In this document: positions 8,370 through 17,513 of the stretch, one piece after another | How positions within the stretch are numbered: the first letter of the stretch is position 1 | Layout of the letters: every line of letters starts with the position of its first letter | Source of the DNA: Pseudomonadota bacterium | GTDB lineage: Bacteria; Pseudomonadota; Gammaproteobacteria; Pseudomonadales; Moraxellaceae | Length of the DNA: 47,875 nucleotides | Direction of reading: 5' to 3' | Assembly: GCA_021804565.1 (NCBI GenBank) | Contig: JAJZHK010000019.1 | Location: 1 to 47,875 of the forward strand | Made by a program: the position numbers and the translations under genes | Notes under the pieces: generated by a model | What the model was told of the DNA's origin: nothing | What the model saw: only the letters and a program-made list of their open reading frames with translations | Database searches by the model: none

Positions 8370-9300
8370 AGACGGACGTATCCCGGTTCTCGCCCTGCTG
8401 GGACCGACCGCTGCCGGCAAGACGGCGCTGGCTGTACGTCTGCTCGAGGCCGCCGACATGGAGATCATCTCGGTGGACTCCGGCATGGTCTACCGCGGCA
8501 TGGATATCGGCACCGCCAAGCCGGACGCTGCGACCCAGGCCCAGGCGCCACACCATCTCATCGATCTACGCGATCCTTGGCAGACCTACAGCGCGGCCGA
8601 TTTTCGTCGTGATGCCCTGGCCTGTATCGAGGCGGTCCGCAGCCGCGGCCGGCAGCCGCTGCTGGTCGGTGGCAGCATGCTCTACTACAAGGTCTTGCGC
8701 GATGGGCTGACATCCTTGCCGGAGGCCGACGCCACCGTGCGGGCGGCGCTCGAGGCGCAGGCGGCCACCTTGGGCTGGCCGGCCATGCACGCCGAGCTGG
8801 CACGGGTCGACCCGGTCACGGCGCAGCGCCTGCAGCCGGGTGACAGTCAGCGTATCCAGCGCGCCCTGGAGGTGTACAGGCTAACCGGTCAGCCCTTGTC
8901 GCAGTGGCATGAGCAGGCGGCGGCGCCGGCCTTGCCTTTTCGTCTGCGCACCTTTGCCCTGCTGCCCGAGGATCGTGCAGCCTTGCACGCACGCATCGAG
9001 ATGAGGCTGGAGCAGATGTGGGCGCAAGGCCTGCTCGAGGAGGTGGCCGCCTTGCGCGCTCTGCCCGAGATGCACGCTGAACTCCCGGCCATGCGCAGTG
9101 TCGGCTATCGTCAGACCTGGGCGTATTTGCAGGGTCACTACGCTCTTGCGGAGCTCAAGGAGCGGACCTTGTTTGCCACCCGGCAACTGGCCAAGCGTCA
9201 ACTGACCTGGCTGCGCAGTTTCGCCGAGATCAACCCGCGTGATCCTTTTCGTCAGACGGATCATGAACTTGTCGACTGGATCTTGCAAAATCGCTGGTGA
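8359..9300 (+). CDS. miaA: tRNA dimethylallyltransferase MiaA
   Basis: 313 residues. The enzyme transfers a dimethylallyl group to N6 of A37 in tRNAs reading UNN codons. Visible motifs are the P-loop GPTAAGKTALAV, VDSGMVYRGMDIGTAKP, VGGSMLYYKVLRDGL, and the C-terminal ATRQLAKRQLTWLRS. The GTG at 8359 was chosen because AGGTGG lies 7 nt upstream and the length matches the family (E. coli 316); an in-frame extension further upstream would overlap mutL deeply. It is the last gene of the overlapping run and is followed by a probable intrinsic terminator. Confidence 0.93.
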   Translation: MDAEDGRIPVLALLGPTAAGKTALAVRLLEAADMEIISVDSGMVYRGMDIGTAKPDAATQAQAPHHLIDLRDPWQTYSAADFRRDALACIEAVRSRGRQPLLVGGSMLYYKVLRDGLTSLPEADATVRAALEAQAATLGWPAMHAELARVDPVTAQRLQPGDSQRIQRALEVYRLTGQPLSQWHEQAAAPALPFRLRTFALLPEDRAALHARIEMRLEQMWAQGLLEEVAALRALPEMHAELPAMRSVGYRQTWAYLQGHYALAELKERTLFATRQLAKRQLTWLRSFAEINPRDPFRQTDHELVDWILQNRW

Positions 9301-9321
9301 GGGGCCAAAGTTATGCACTTC

Positions 9322-9347
9322 ACGCCGTTGTCGACGGTGTTTTTTAT
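9322..9347 (+). terminator. Intrinsic terminator after miaA
   Basis: An imperfect stem (ACGCCGT at 9322-9328 with ACGGTGT at 9334-9340, one G-T wobble) with a 5-nt loop is followed by TTTTTT ending at 9345. It lies 21 nt after the miaA stop, between miaA and hfq. Read-through cannot be judged from the sequence. Confidence 0.6.
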
Positions 9348-9365
9348 TTGCGCGCTATCGCTTTT

Positions 9366-9378
9366 GTCCGCTTCGGAC
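9366..9378 (+). other. Small hairpin in the hfq leader
   Basis: GTCCGCTTCGGAC can form a 5-bp stem with a 3-nt loop. It ends 6 nt before the hfq Shine-Dalgarno AGGAGG (9385-9390). It could affect ribosome access or RNA stability, but this is only a structural observation. Confidence 0.3.
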
Positions 9379-9399
9379 TGATTTAGGAGGTCGTTCATC

Positions 9400-9693
9400 A
9401 TGTCCAAGGGCCAGACCCTGCAGGATCCTTTTCTCAATGCCTTGCGCAAAGAGCGTATACCGGTATCCATCTTTCTGGTGAACGGCATCAAGTTGCAAGG
9501 CCAGATCGAGTCCTTCGATCAGTATGTCGTCTTGCTCAAGAACACGGTCAGCCAGATGGTCTACAAGCACGCCATCAGCACCGTGGTGCCGGTGCGCAAC
9601 CCGCGCCCGGCGACGCCGGTGGCAGGCGCGACGGGGCATTACAGCGCGGGCGATTTCAGTGAGGATGACGAAGCTGATCGCCAGCCTTACTGA
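9400..9693 (+). CDS. hfq: RNA chaperone Hfq
   Basis: 97 residues. Hexameric Sm-like protein that pairs small RNAs with mRNAs. The Sm1 region ([20 protein letters not shown]), the loop [14 protein letters not shown], and the Sm2 motif [10 protein letters not shown] are all present. An acidic, disordered C-terminal tail (about 68-97, [14 protein letters not shown] at the end) is moderately long, as is usual in gammaproteobacteria. A strong AGGAGG lies 9 nt before the ATG. A hairpin-plus-T-run terminator between miaA and hfq suggests hfq has its own promoter, either in the short leader or inside miaA. Confidence 0.97.
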   Translation: MSKGQTLQDPFLNALRKERIPVSIFLVNGIKLQGQIESFDQYVVLLKNTVSQMVYKHAISTVVPVRNPRPATPVAGATGHYSAGDFSEDDEADRQPY

Positions 9694-9723
9694 GGCTGAT
9701 GTGCTTCCGTTGATGAGGTGTCC

Positions 9724-11010
9724 GTGGAGTATTTTGAACGTCCGGTAGGTGGAGAGCGGGCCCTGCTCGTGTCGATGTCCCTGCAGGGCGCGCCCAGCCC
9801 GCAAGAGCTGGAGGAGTTTGCCGAGCTGGCGCGTTCAGCCGGCGTCCAGGTTCTCGCTACGGTCCAGGCGCGCAGGCCGCGCCCGGATGCGCGAACCCTG
9901 GTTGGACGAGGCAAGGTTGAGGAGATACGGGCCCAGGTTGAAGCAGAGGAGATCGAGGTGGTGCTCTTCGACCACGTCCTCAGTCCCGCCCAGGAGCGTA
10001 ATCTCGAGCGTGAGCTGTCCTGTCGTGTGCTCGACCGTACCGGTCTGATCCTCGACATCTTTGCGCAAAGAGCGCGCACCCACGAAGGCAAGCTGCAGGT
10101 CGAACTGGCCCAGCTTGAGCACCTGTCTTCACGCCTGGTCCGTGGTTGGACCCATCTGGAGCGGCAAAAAGGAGGTATCGGCCTGCGCGGTCCAGGGGAG
10201 ACCCAGTTGGAGACCGACCGCCGGCTCTTGCGTCAGCGGGTGGCCCAGCTCAAGGCGCGTCTGCATGAGGTCAAGCGCACCCGTGCCCTGGGGCGCCAGT
10301 CCCGGCGCAAGGCCGAGGTGCCGGTGATCGCCCTGGTGGGCTATACCAACGCCGGCAAGTCGACCTTGTTCAACCGGCTGTGCGCGGCCGATGTCTACGC
10401 CGCCGACCAGCTTTTTGCCACCCTTGACCCGACGTTGCGGCGCTGGGTGCTCGATGGCCTGGGAACGGTTGTGTTCGCCGATACGGTGGGCTTTTTGCGC
10501 GATCTGCCGCACCACCTGGTGGATGCGTTTCGGGCGACCCTCGAAGAAACGGTATCTGCCGATCTGCTTTTGCAGGTGGTTGACGTCGCCAGCGGCGAGC
10601 GTGACCAGCAGATGGCGGCGGTCGAGGAGGTTCTGCTGGCGGTCGGGGCGGCGCAGGTGCCTCGCCTGCTCGTCTATAACAAAATCGATCTGCTGGCGAA
10701 TCGCGAGCCGCGTGTCGATGTCGACGCCGAGGGGCAGGCGCAGGCCGTCTGGGTGGCCGCACGCGACGGCCAGGGTCTGGACCTTTTGCGCGCGGCCATC
10801 GTCGACCGCTTGGGGCGCCGCCGCAGCTGGGCTTTATGCCTGGCGCCGGCCCATGGGCGCCTGCGTGCCCAGCTCTACGCCCGCCAGGCGGTGCAGCATG
10901 AAGAGGTGGATGAGCAGGGCTATGCCCGTCTGCAGGTCGAAATGGATGAAGGCCTGTTGCGCCTGTGCGTGGCACAGGCGGGCCTGCAGCTCGAGGACGT
11001 CCTGGCGTGA
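9724..11010 (+). CDS. hflX: GTPase HflX
   Basis: 428 residues from the GTG at 9724, which has GAGG 5 nt upstream; a GTG at 9718 would add two residues. HflX is a ribosome-associated GTPase that splits stalled or heat-damaged 70S ribosomes. The N-terminal nucleotide-binding domain (LVGRGKVEEI, DRTGLILDIFAQRA) and a helical linker (GGIGLRGPGETQLETDRR) precede the G domain, with G1 GYTNAGKST, G3 DTVGF and G4 NKIDLL. It follows hfq as in most gammaproteobacteria, but the next genes are lrgAB rather than the usual hflK/hflC. The stop overlaps lrgA by one base (TGATG). Confidence 0.95.
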   Translation: MEYFERPVGGERALLVSMSLQGAPSPQELEEFAELARSAGVQVLATVQARRPRPDARTLVGRGKVEEIRAQVEAEEIEVVLFDHVLSPAQERNLERELSCRVLDRTGLILDIFAQRARTHEGKLQVELAQLEHLSSRLVRGWTHLERQKGGIGLRGPGETQLETDRRLLRQRVAQLKARLHEVKRTRALGRQSRRKAEVPVIALVGYTNAGKSTLFNRLCAADVYAADQLFATLDPTLRRWVLDGLGTVVFADTVGFLRDLPHHLVDAFRATLEETVSADLLLQVVDVASGERDQQMAAVEEVLLAVGAAQVPRLLVYNKIDLLANREPRVDVDAEGQAQAVWVAARDGQGLDLLRAAIVDRLGRRRSWALCLAPAHGRLRAQLYARQAVQHEEVDEQGYARLQVEMDEGLLRLCVAQAGLQLEDVLA

Positions 11011-11372
11011 TGCGGCGTGTCATCGAGCCGGCCGCGGCCATCCTGGCTTTGCTGGCCTTTTACAGCGTCGGTGAGCTCGTCCATCGTCATGCCCTGCCCA
11101 TGGTGCCCGGCACGGTGATCGGCATGCTGCTCCTGCTGATCATGCTGCTCAGTCTGGGGCGGGTGCCCTTGTGGCTGGAGCGCGGTCTGCAGCCCTTGCT
11201 GCGCCATTTCACCCTGTTTCTTCTGCCCCCGACCGTCGGCGTGCTGACGGTGTGGCCGCAGGTGCGCGCTCAGGCCGGGCCCTTTCTCGTCACCCTCTTG
11301 CTGGCAACCTTGATTCCCCTGTATTTCGGGGTGCATGCTTTTCGTTACTTCAGTCGAGATCGGTCCCGGTGA
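11010..11372 (+). CDS. CidA/LrgA family holin-like membrane protein
   Basis: 120 residues, mostly membrane: about four hydrophobic helices (roughly 7-25, 29-50, 63-85, 92-112), with the family motif LPMVPGTVIGMLLL and LFLLPPTVGV. LrgA/CidA proteins resemble phage holins and work with an LrgB/CidB partner in murein hydrolase control or in small-metabolite export; which role applies here cannot be told. It is tightly packed between hflX (1-nt overlap) and lrgB (4-nt GTGA overlap), so it is very likely co-transcribed with hflX. The position is normally held by hflK/hflC. Confidence 0.85.
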   Translation: MRRVIEPAAAILALLAFYSVGELVHRHALPMVPGTVIGMLLLLIMLLSLGRVPLWLERGLQPLLRHFTLFLLPPTVGVLTVWPQVRAQAGPFLVTLLLATLIPLYFGVHAFRYFSRDRSR

Positions 11373-12064
11373 GCGCCAGTCTAGGTCTGTGGTGGCTGCC
11401 CATCACGGTGGTGATTTATCTTGTCGCCGATGTGCTGCAGCAGAAGCTGGGCTGGCTGATTTTGCAGCCGATGCTGACCAGTGTCCTGGTGCTGGCGACT
11501 CTGGTCGCCTGGCACGGCCAGGATAGCGCGGCCTATCGTCAGGCCACCGCTCCGCTGGTGTGGGTGGCCGGCCCCTTGACGGTGGGCATGGCCATCCCCC
11601 TGTTTCGTGAGCGGGCACTGATCCTCGAACAGTGGCGCCCCTTGATGCTCACTTTGCTGCTCGGTTCTTTTCTGGCGTCCAGCTGTGCTTTCGCGCTGGC
11701 CTGTCTGTGGCAGTTACCGCATCCCGTGGCCAAGGCTTTCTTGACCCGTGCCATCAGCCTGCCCTTTTGTTTGCCGGTGGCGCATTTGCTCGGTGCGCCT
11801 GCCGGTCTGGCCGCGGTCATCGTCGGTATCAGCGGGGTGTTTGGCGGCATAGCCGCCCCCATGCTGCTCTCGCACCGTTACTCCGACGCTGCCCGCGGCG
11901 TGGCCATGGGGCTGGCCGCGCATGGCATAGGGACCGCTGTCGCACTGCGTCTTTCCCTGCGCACCGGCGCCCATGCCGCTTTGGCGATGATGCTCAATGG
12001 CGTGATCACCAGCCTCTGGTTGCCCTGGTTATGGCGGCATGCCGCCTATCTCGTTGGGTTCTGA
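11369..12064 (+). CDS. LrgB/CidB family integral membrane protein
   Basis: 231 residues from the GTG at 11369, which overlaps the lrgA stop as GTGA. It is a multi-span inner-membrane protein with the family signatures VWVAGPLTVGMAIPL, FLTRAISLPFCLPVA, VGISGVFGG and AAHGIGTA. It is the obligate partner of the LrgA-like protein just upstream. The family is certain; the physiological role (cell lysis control versus pyruvate or glycolate transport) is not shown by the sequence. Confidence 0.88.
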   Translation: MSASLGLWWLPITVVIYLVADVLQQKLGWLILQPMLTSVLVLATLVAWHGQDSAAYRQATAPLVWVAGPLTVGMAIPLFRERALILEQWRPLMLTLLLGSFLASSCAFALACLWQLPHPVAKAFLTRAISLPFCLPVAHLLGAPAGLAAVIVGISGVFGGIAAPMLLSHRYSDAARGVAMGLAAHGIGTAVALRLSLRTGAHAALAMMLNGVITSLWLPWLWRHAAYLVGF

Positions 12065-12140
12065 TGGTGTGCCGCTCGTGTTATCATGGCGCTTTTGTCA
12101 TCGGCCCTCCTGGGGCGGTCGTGAGGGGAGTGAGACGCGC

Positions 12141-13310
12141 GTGAGCCGAGATCTGCAACGCTGGCTATTGCCTGAGGGAGTCGAGGACGTCCTGCCCGGA
12201 CGTGCACAGGCGCTGGAGTCCTTGCGCCGGCGCAGTCTCGACCTGTATGCGGCGCACGGTTTCGATTACGTTATCCCGCCCCTGCTTGAATTTCGCGCCT
12301 CTCTGCTGACCGGGGTCGGTCAGGACCTGGCCTTGAGCACCCTGGCGGTCGTCGATCAGGCCTCCGGGCATCAACTGGGTTTGCGGGCTGACATGACGCC
12401 GCAGGTGGCGCGCATCGATGCGCATGGCCGTCCCTTGCAGGGGGTGGGCCGCTACTGCTACGCCGGCACGGTGGTGCAGGCGCGCGGTCGGCATCTGGGC
12501 GACAGGCGCTGCCAGATACAGATGGGTTGTGAGCTGTTTGGGCATACCGGTATCGAAGCCGATCTTGAAATCCTCGACCTCATGCTGAAAAGCCTGCGTC
12601 TGGCGGGTTGTCAGCGTATCGTCCTGGAACTCGGTCATGTCGGCATCCTGCGCTCTTTGCTGCCGGCCGATATCGTCGGCGAGCGGGCTGACGCCATCTT
12701 TGACATGCTGCAGCGCAAGGCCCAGCCTGAGCTGGTACTCGCCCTGGCTGAACAGCCTGCGCTTTTGCACGCGCTGCGGGTGCTGGTCAATGCCGCGGGC
12801 GACCGCAGCCAGATTGCCCAGGCCCGCGCGGCGCTGGCGGGATCGGCGGGGGCTCTCCAGCATCTCGATGATCTCGAGCACGTCTGTCAGCGCCTGCAGC
12901 GGGACTTTCCCGAGGTGGATCTCTACATCGACCTCAGCGAGTTGCGCGGTTACCGCTACCATACCGGTTTGAGTTTTGCAGCCTATGTCGAGGGAGGCCA
13001 TGTTGAAGTGGCCAAAGGCGGACGTTACGACGATGTCGGCCTGGCTTTCGGGCGCGCCCGCCCGGCCACCGGCTTCAGCCTGGATCTGCTCAGCCTGAGC
13101 GCCCTGCAGCAGCAGGCGCAAGGCAGGATCTGGGCCCCTGCCGATGACGATGCGGAACTCCAGGCTCTCGTCGAGCACTTGCGTGGCCAGGGTGAGCGGG
13201 TGCTCAAGGCCTTGCCGGGAGAGGCGCCGGTCGATGCGCAGGCTTTGGGTCTCGACAGACGTATAGAAAAGGTGGACGGACGCTGGAGCGTTCGGCCATG
13301 GCATTCCTGA
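12141..13310 (+). CDS. hisZ: ATP phosphoribosyltransferase regulatory subunit HisZ
   Basis: 389 residues. HisZ is a histidyl-tRNA synthetase paralogue that activates the short form of HisG in histidine synthesis. Class II synthetase-like features are visible (YVIPPLLEF, GLRADMTPQVARIDAHGR, ELRGYRYHTGLSFAAYVEG, GGRYDDVG), but the anticodon-binding domain of HisS is missing, as expected. The GTG at 12141 follows AGGGGAG and begins just before the conserved LLPEGVEDVLP. It stands directly upstream of purA, the conserved neighbour in many beta- and gammaproteobacteria. Confidence 0.93.
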   Translation: MSRDLQRWLLPEGVEDVLPGRAQALESLRRRSLDLYAAHGFDYVIPPLLEFRASLLTGVGQDLALSTLAVVDQASGHQLGLRADMTPQVARIDAHGRPLQGVGRYCYAGTVVQARGRHLGDRRCQIQMGCELFGHTGIEADLEILDLMLKSLRLAGCQRIVLELGHVGILRSLLPADIVGERADAIFDMLQRKAQPELVLALAEQPALLHALRVLVNAAGDRSQIAQARAALAGSAGALQHLDDLEHVCQRLQRDFPEVDLYIDLSELRGYRYHTGLSFAAYVEGGHVEVAKGGRYDDVGLAFGRARPATGFSLDLLSLSALQQQAQGRIWAPADDDAELQALVEHLRGQGERVLKALPGEAPVDAQALGLDRRIEKVDGRWSVRPWHS

Positions 13311-14639
<1,329 letters not shown>

Positions 14640-14646
14640 GACACCC

Positions 14647-14669
14647 GCCCAAGGATGGGCTTTCCCTTG
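14647..14669 (+). terminator. Possible weak terminator after purA
   Basis: GCCCA (14647-14651) and TGGGC (14656-14660) form a 5-bp stem with a 4-nt loop, followed by TTTCCCTT. It lies 7 nt after the purA stop. The stem is short and the T-run interrupted, so termination may be partial. Confidence 0.35.
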
Positions 14670-14766
14670 ACGCCGGTCAGTACATGGACGGCTTGAGCTT
14701 GCTGAAGCAGGACAATAGCTGGTAGGCTAAACCTTGCGATACTTCAGTCATCTTCAGGGGATCACT

Positions 14767-15105
14767 ATGAAAATCGCCAAGCCCGCTCTTCTTCTTGCAC
14801 TCACCACTGCACTTACGCTGGCTACTTACGCCGATGCCGATGGGCGTGGCATGCAGGGTATGGTGCCGGCCCAGCCGGGGCTGAGTTCATCGACGGCCGA
14901 TGTCGGTCAGAATATGCAGGACATGAAAGGCATGCAGGATATGGTCCCCGGCCAGCCCGGACGGCACGCCGAGGGCAAGCAGGCCGAGGACATGAAAAAG
15001 ACGCACGCTATGGCCGGCATGCAAGGTATGGCCGGCATGCATGACAAACGGCAGGTCCACCGCGGTCACAAAAAGCAGGACGCACAGGATCCACATCAGC
15101 ACTGA
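14767..15105 (+). CDS. Small exported Met/His-rich protein
   Basis: 112 residues. A signal peptide is apparent (MKIAKPALLLALTTALTLATYA, probable cleavage near residue 23). The mature part has about 17 methionines arranged as MxxM/MxM-like motifs (MQGM, MQDMKGMQDM, MAGMQGMAGMHD), two copies of a VP-x-QPG segment, and a His-rich, basic tail ending DPHQH. Such composition is typical of periplasmic copper- or silver-binding peptides; this is inferred from composition alone, since I recognise no named family. AGGGG lies about 6 nt before the ATG. It stands alone: convergent with sthA and downstream of purA with a separate leader. Confidence 0.75.
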   Translation: MKIAKPALLLALTTALTLATYADADGRGMQGMVPAQPGLSSSTADVGQNMQDMKGMQDMVPGQPGRHAEGKQAEDMKKTHAMAGMQGMAGMHDKRQVHRGHKKQDAQDPHQH

Positions 15106-15112
15106 GCCGGCA

Positions 15113-15131
15113 CAGCCGCCCTCAGCGGCTG
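15113..15131. terminator. Hairpin between convergent genes
   Basis: CAGCCGC and GCGGCTG form a perfect 7-bp stem with a 5-nt loop in the 32-bp gap between the Met-rich gene and sthA. There is no T-run on either strand, so a bidirectional role in termination or RNA stability is only suggested. Confidence 0.35.
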
Positions 15132-15137
15132 CGTGCC

Positions 15138-16520
15138 TCAAAACAGCCGGTTGAGCCCGTTGAGGGCGGCGACGCGGTAGGCCTCGGCCATGGTCGGATA
15201 GTTGAAGGTGGTGTTGGCGAAGTACTGCAGATTGTTCTGGCCGCAGTGCATGACCGCCTGGCCGATATGGACGATTTCCGAGGCGCCGTCGCCGAAGCAG
15301 TGGATGCCGAGGATCTCCAGGGTCTCGCGGTGGAAGAGGATCTTCAGCATGCCGACCGTCTCGCCGGTGATCTGGGCACGGGCGAGGTGGCGAAAGAAGG
15401 CCTGCCCGACTTCGTAGGGCACCTGCTCACGGGTCAGCTCAGCCTCGGTCTTGCCCAGGGAGCTGATCTCGGGGATGGTGTAGATCCCGGTCGGTACTTC
15501 GGACACCCGCGGCACGTCGCTGGCCCCGACGATGTGGGCGGCGGCGCAGCGGCCCTGGTCATAAGCGGCCGAGGCCAGGGCGGGCCAGCCGATGACGTCA
15601 CCGACCGCATAGATGTGCGCCAGTGAGGTCTGGTAGAACTCGTTGATGCGGATCTGGCCACGCTGGTTGAGGTCGATGCCGAGGGCCTCGAGGCCCAGAT
15701 TTTGGGTGTTGCCCGTGCGGCCATTGCACCACAGTATGGCGTCGGCACGGATTTTCTTGCCTGACTGCAGATGCAGGATGACCCCGTCGTCGCGGCTTTC
15801 TATACGTTCATAGTGTTCATTGTTGCGTACCAGCACACCCAGCTCGCGCAGGTAGTGGCTGAGGGCATCGGAAATCTCGTCGTCAAGAAAAGACAGAAGG
15901 GCGGTCTGGGTGTTGATCAGATCAACCTTGACGCCCATGCCTTCGAAGATGGAGGCGTACTCGCAGCCTATGACCCCGGCGCCGTAGATGATGATCTTGC
16001 GTATCGGCATGTCGAGCTTGAGGATGCCGTCGGAATCGAAGACGCGCGGATGCTCAAAATCGATGTCCTGGGGATGATAGGGACGGGCGCCGGTGGCGAT
16101 GATGGCGTGTTCAAAGGCGAGCACGTCGCGCCCGCCGTCCTCGTTGCGCACCTCGAGATGATGGGCATCGATGAAGGTGCCGCGGGAGAAGATCAGATCG
16201 ACGTCATTACGGGTGTAAAAACGGGTGCGCAGGTCGACCTGCTGATCGATGACCTTGCGCGCCCGGGCGAGAAGCTGCGGGAAGCTGAAATGACGGGGGT
16301 CACCGGTGTCATGGAGCAGCGGGTCACGGCTGTAGCGTATGAGCTGCCAGACACTTTGCCGGAGCGCTTTTGAGGGTATCGTGCCGGCGTGGGCGCAGGA
16401 CCCGCCGACCTGGGAGCGCTCCTCGATCACCGCAACGCGGCGCCCTTCCTTGGCCAGCTTCATGGCCGCACCTTCGCCGGCCGGACCTGAACCGAGAATC
16501 ACGACGTCATAGTTTTGCAT
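15138..16520 (-). CDS. sthA: Soluble (Si-specific) NAD(P)+ transhydrogenase
   Basis: 460 residues. This flavoprotein equilibrates NADPH and NADH in the cytosol. It has an N-terminal FAD site ([21 protein letters not shown]), the active-site region [16 protein letters not shown] in which only one of the two redox cysteines of related disulfide reductases remains (the SthA hallmark), an NAD(P) site ([17 protein letters not shown]), a second FAD motif ([10 protein letters not shown]), and a C-terminal dimerisation domain ([22 protein letters not shown]). The length is normal. It lies 6 nt downstream of plsY on the same strand, so the two are probably co-transcribed. Confidence 0.94.
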   Translation of the reverse strand: MQNYDVVILGSGPAGEGAAMKLAKEGRRVAVIEERSQVGGSCAHAGTIPSKALRQSVWQLIRYSRDPLLHDTGDPRHFSFPQLLARARKVIDQQVDLRTRFYTRNDVDLIFSRGTFIDAHHLEVRNEDGGRDVLAFEHAIIATGARPYHPQDIDFEHPRVFDSDGILKLDMPIRKIIIYGAGVIGCEYASIFEGMGVKVDLINTQTALLSFLDDEISDALSHYLRELGVLVRNNEHYERIESRDDGVILHLQSGKKIRADAILWCNGRTGNTQNLGLEALGIDLNQRGQIRINEFYQTSLAHIYAVGDVIGWPALASAAYDQGRCAAAHIVGASDVPRVSEVPTGIYTIPEISSLGKTEAELTREQVPYEVGQAFFRHLARAQITGETVGMLKILFHRETLEILGIHCFGDGASEIVHIGQAVMHCGQNNLQYFANTTFNYPTMAEAYRVAALNGLNRLF

Positions 16521-16526
16521 AGGCGA

Positions 16527-17126
16527 TCAGGCTCCATCAGATGATTGCAGGCGTTTTTCCTCGCCCCGCCAAAGTGCAAGGATGTTGCGACGATGACGCA
16601 GGATCAGCAGCAGGCTGATCAGAGCGAGCAGGGGCGGTGTGCCTGCGTGCAGGAAATAAGCGTAGACGGGCATCAGGGCAAAGGCGAGCAAGGCCGCCAG
16701 GGACGAGATCCGGCGCAGCACAAAGACGAGCAACCAGGTGGCAGCGGTCGCCAGGCCCAGCCAGGGTGACAGGGCGAAGATCAGGCCGAAGGCGGTGGCG
16801 ACGCCCTTGCCGCCACGAAAACGAAAATAGAGCGGGTAGAGGTGGCCGAGAAAGGCGGCCAAGCCCAGGCAGGTCTGCAGCAGGGTCGAGGCGCCGACAT
16901 GGCGCATGACGACGATGGGCAGAAAACCCTTGAGCGCATCGCCGAGCAGGGTCAGCAAAGCTGCGCCCTTGCCGCCCAGGCGGAGGACGTTGGTGGCGCC
17001 GGGATTGTGCGAGCCCTGCAGTCGCGGATCAGGCAGGCCACACAAGGCACAAACCGGTATGGCCATGCATACAGAGCCGAGCAAATACGCGATAATCACT
17101 GCCGCTAGGGGAAGCAGCCCGAGCAT
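16527..17126 (-). CDS. plsY: Glycerol-3-phosphate acyltransferase PlsY
   Basis: 199 residues, integral membrane with about five to seven hydrophobic helices. PlsY transfers an acyl group from acyl-phosphate to glycerol-3-phosphate, starting phospholipid synthesis. The conserved motifs GSHNPGATNVLRLGGK, GDALKGFLPI and RGGKGVATAFG are visible. AAAGGAG precedes the ATG by 7 nt. The start is only 30 bp from the divergent folB start, a pairing found in many gammaproteobacteria. The C-terminal tail is basic and slightly extended. Confidence 0.93.
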   Translation of the reverse strand: MLGLLPLAAVIIAYLLGSVCMAIPVCALCGLPDPRLQGSHNPGATNVLRLGGKGAALLTLLGDALKGFLPIVVMRHVGASTLLQTCLGLAAFLGHLYPLYFRFRGGKGVATAFGLIFALSPWLGLATAATWLLVFVLRRISSLAALLAFALMPVYAYFLHAGTPPLLALISLLLILRHRRNILALWRGEEKRLQSSDGA

Positions 17127-17156
17127 CTTTGTCTCCTTTCAGGATCGGGGTGCAGC

Positions 17157-17513
17157 ATGGATCATATTGTCATACGCGATCTTGAGCTCAAAGCTCGTAT
17201 CGGCGTACACGCATGGGAAAGACAGATTCCACAGAGCTTGCGTTTACAGCTGAAGCTGGGCTACGACTTGTCCACTGTAGCAAAAAGCGACGATATAAGT
17301 CAGGCCCTGAACTACCAGGGTGTCATCGAATTCATAGAAGCTGAGCTGGCCTGCGCCTCCCCCCAGCTGATCGAGACCCTCGCCGAGGGGCTGGCTCAGC
17401 GCCTGCTCCAGCACTTTGCCATCGCCGGACTCGAGCTGGAGTTGTGCAAGCCCCACATCATGCCTGGAAAAACCGAAGTTGGGGTGTTTTTGCGGCGAGG
17501 CGCCCCCTTATGA
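17157..17513 (+). CDS. folB: Dihydroneopterin aldolase FolB
   Basis: 118 residues. It converts dihydroneopterin to 6-hydroxymethyl-dihydropterin in folate synthesis (some members act also as epimerases). Family features are DLELKARIGVHAWERQ near the N-terminus, NYQGVIEFIE, LIETLAEGLAQRLL with the pterin-anchoring Glu, and KPHIMPGKTEVGVFL at the C-terminus. The length is typical. The stop overlaps the folK-like start as ATGA. Confidence 0.93.
   Translation: MDHIVIRDLELKARIGVHAWERQIPQSLRLQLKLGYDLSTVAKSDDISQALNYQGVIEFIEAELACASPQLIETLAEGLAQRLLQHFAIAGLELELCKPHIMPGKTEVGVFLRRGAPL

Noticed and set aside
9327-9337. A further copy of the TTGTCGAC operator upstream of hfq
   Set aside because: The match is incomplete (TTGTCGACGG) and forms part of the terminator hairpin after miaA. 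Similar partial matches occur by chance in coding DNA, for example near 3264.
11010-12064. Phage lysis remnant suggested by the holin-like protein
   Set aside because: LrgA is paired with its chromosomal partner LrgB, no endolysin or other phage genes are present, and the genes are tightly built into a housekeeping operon.
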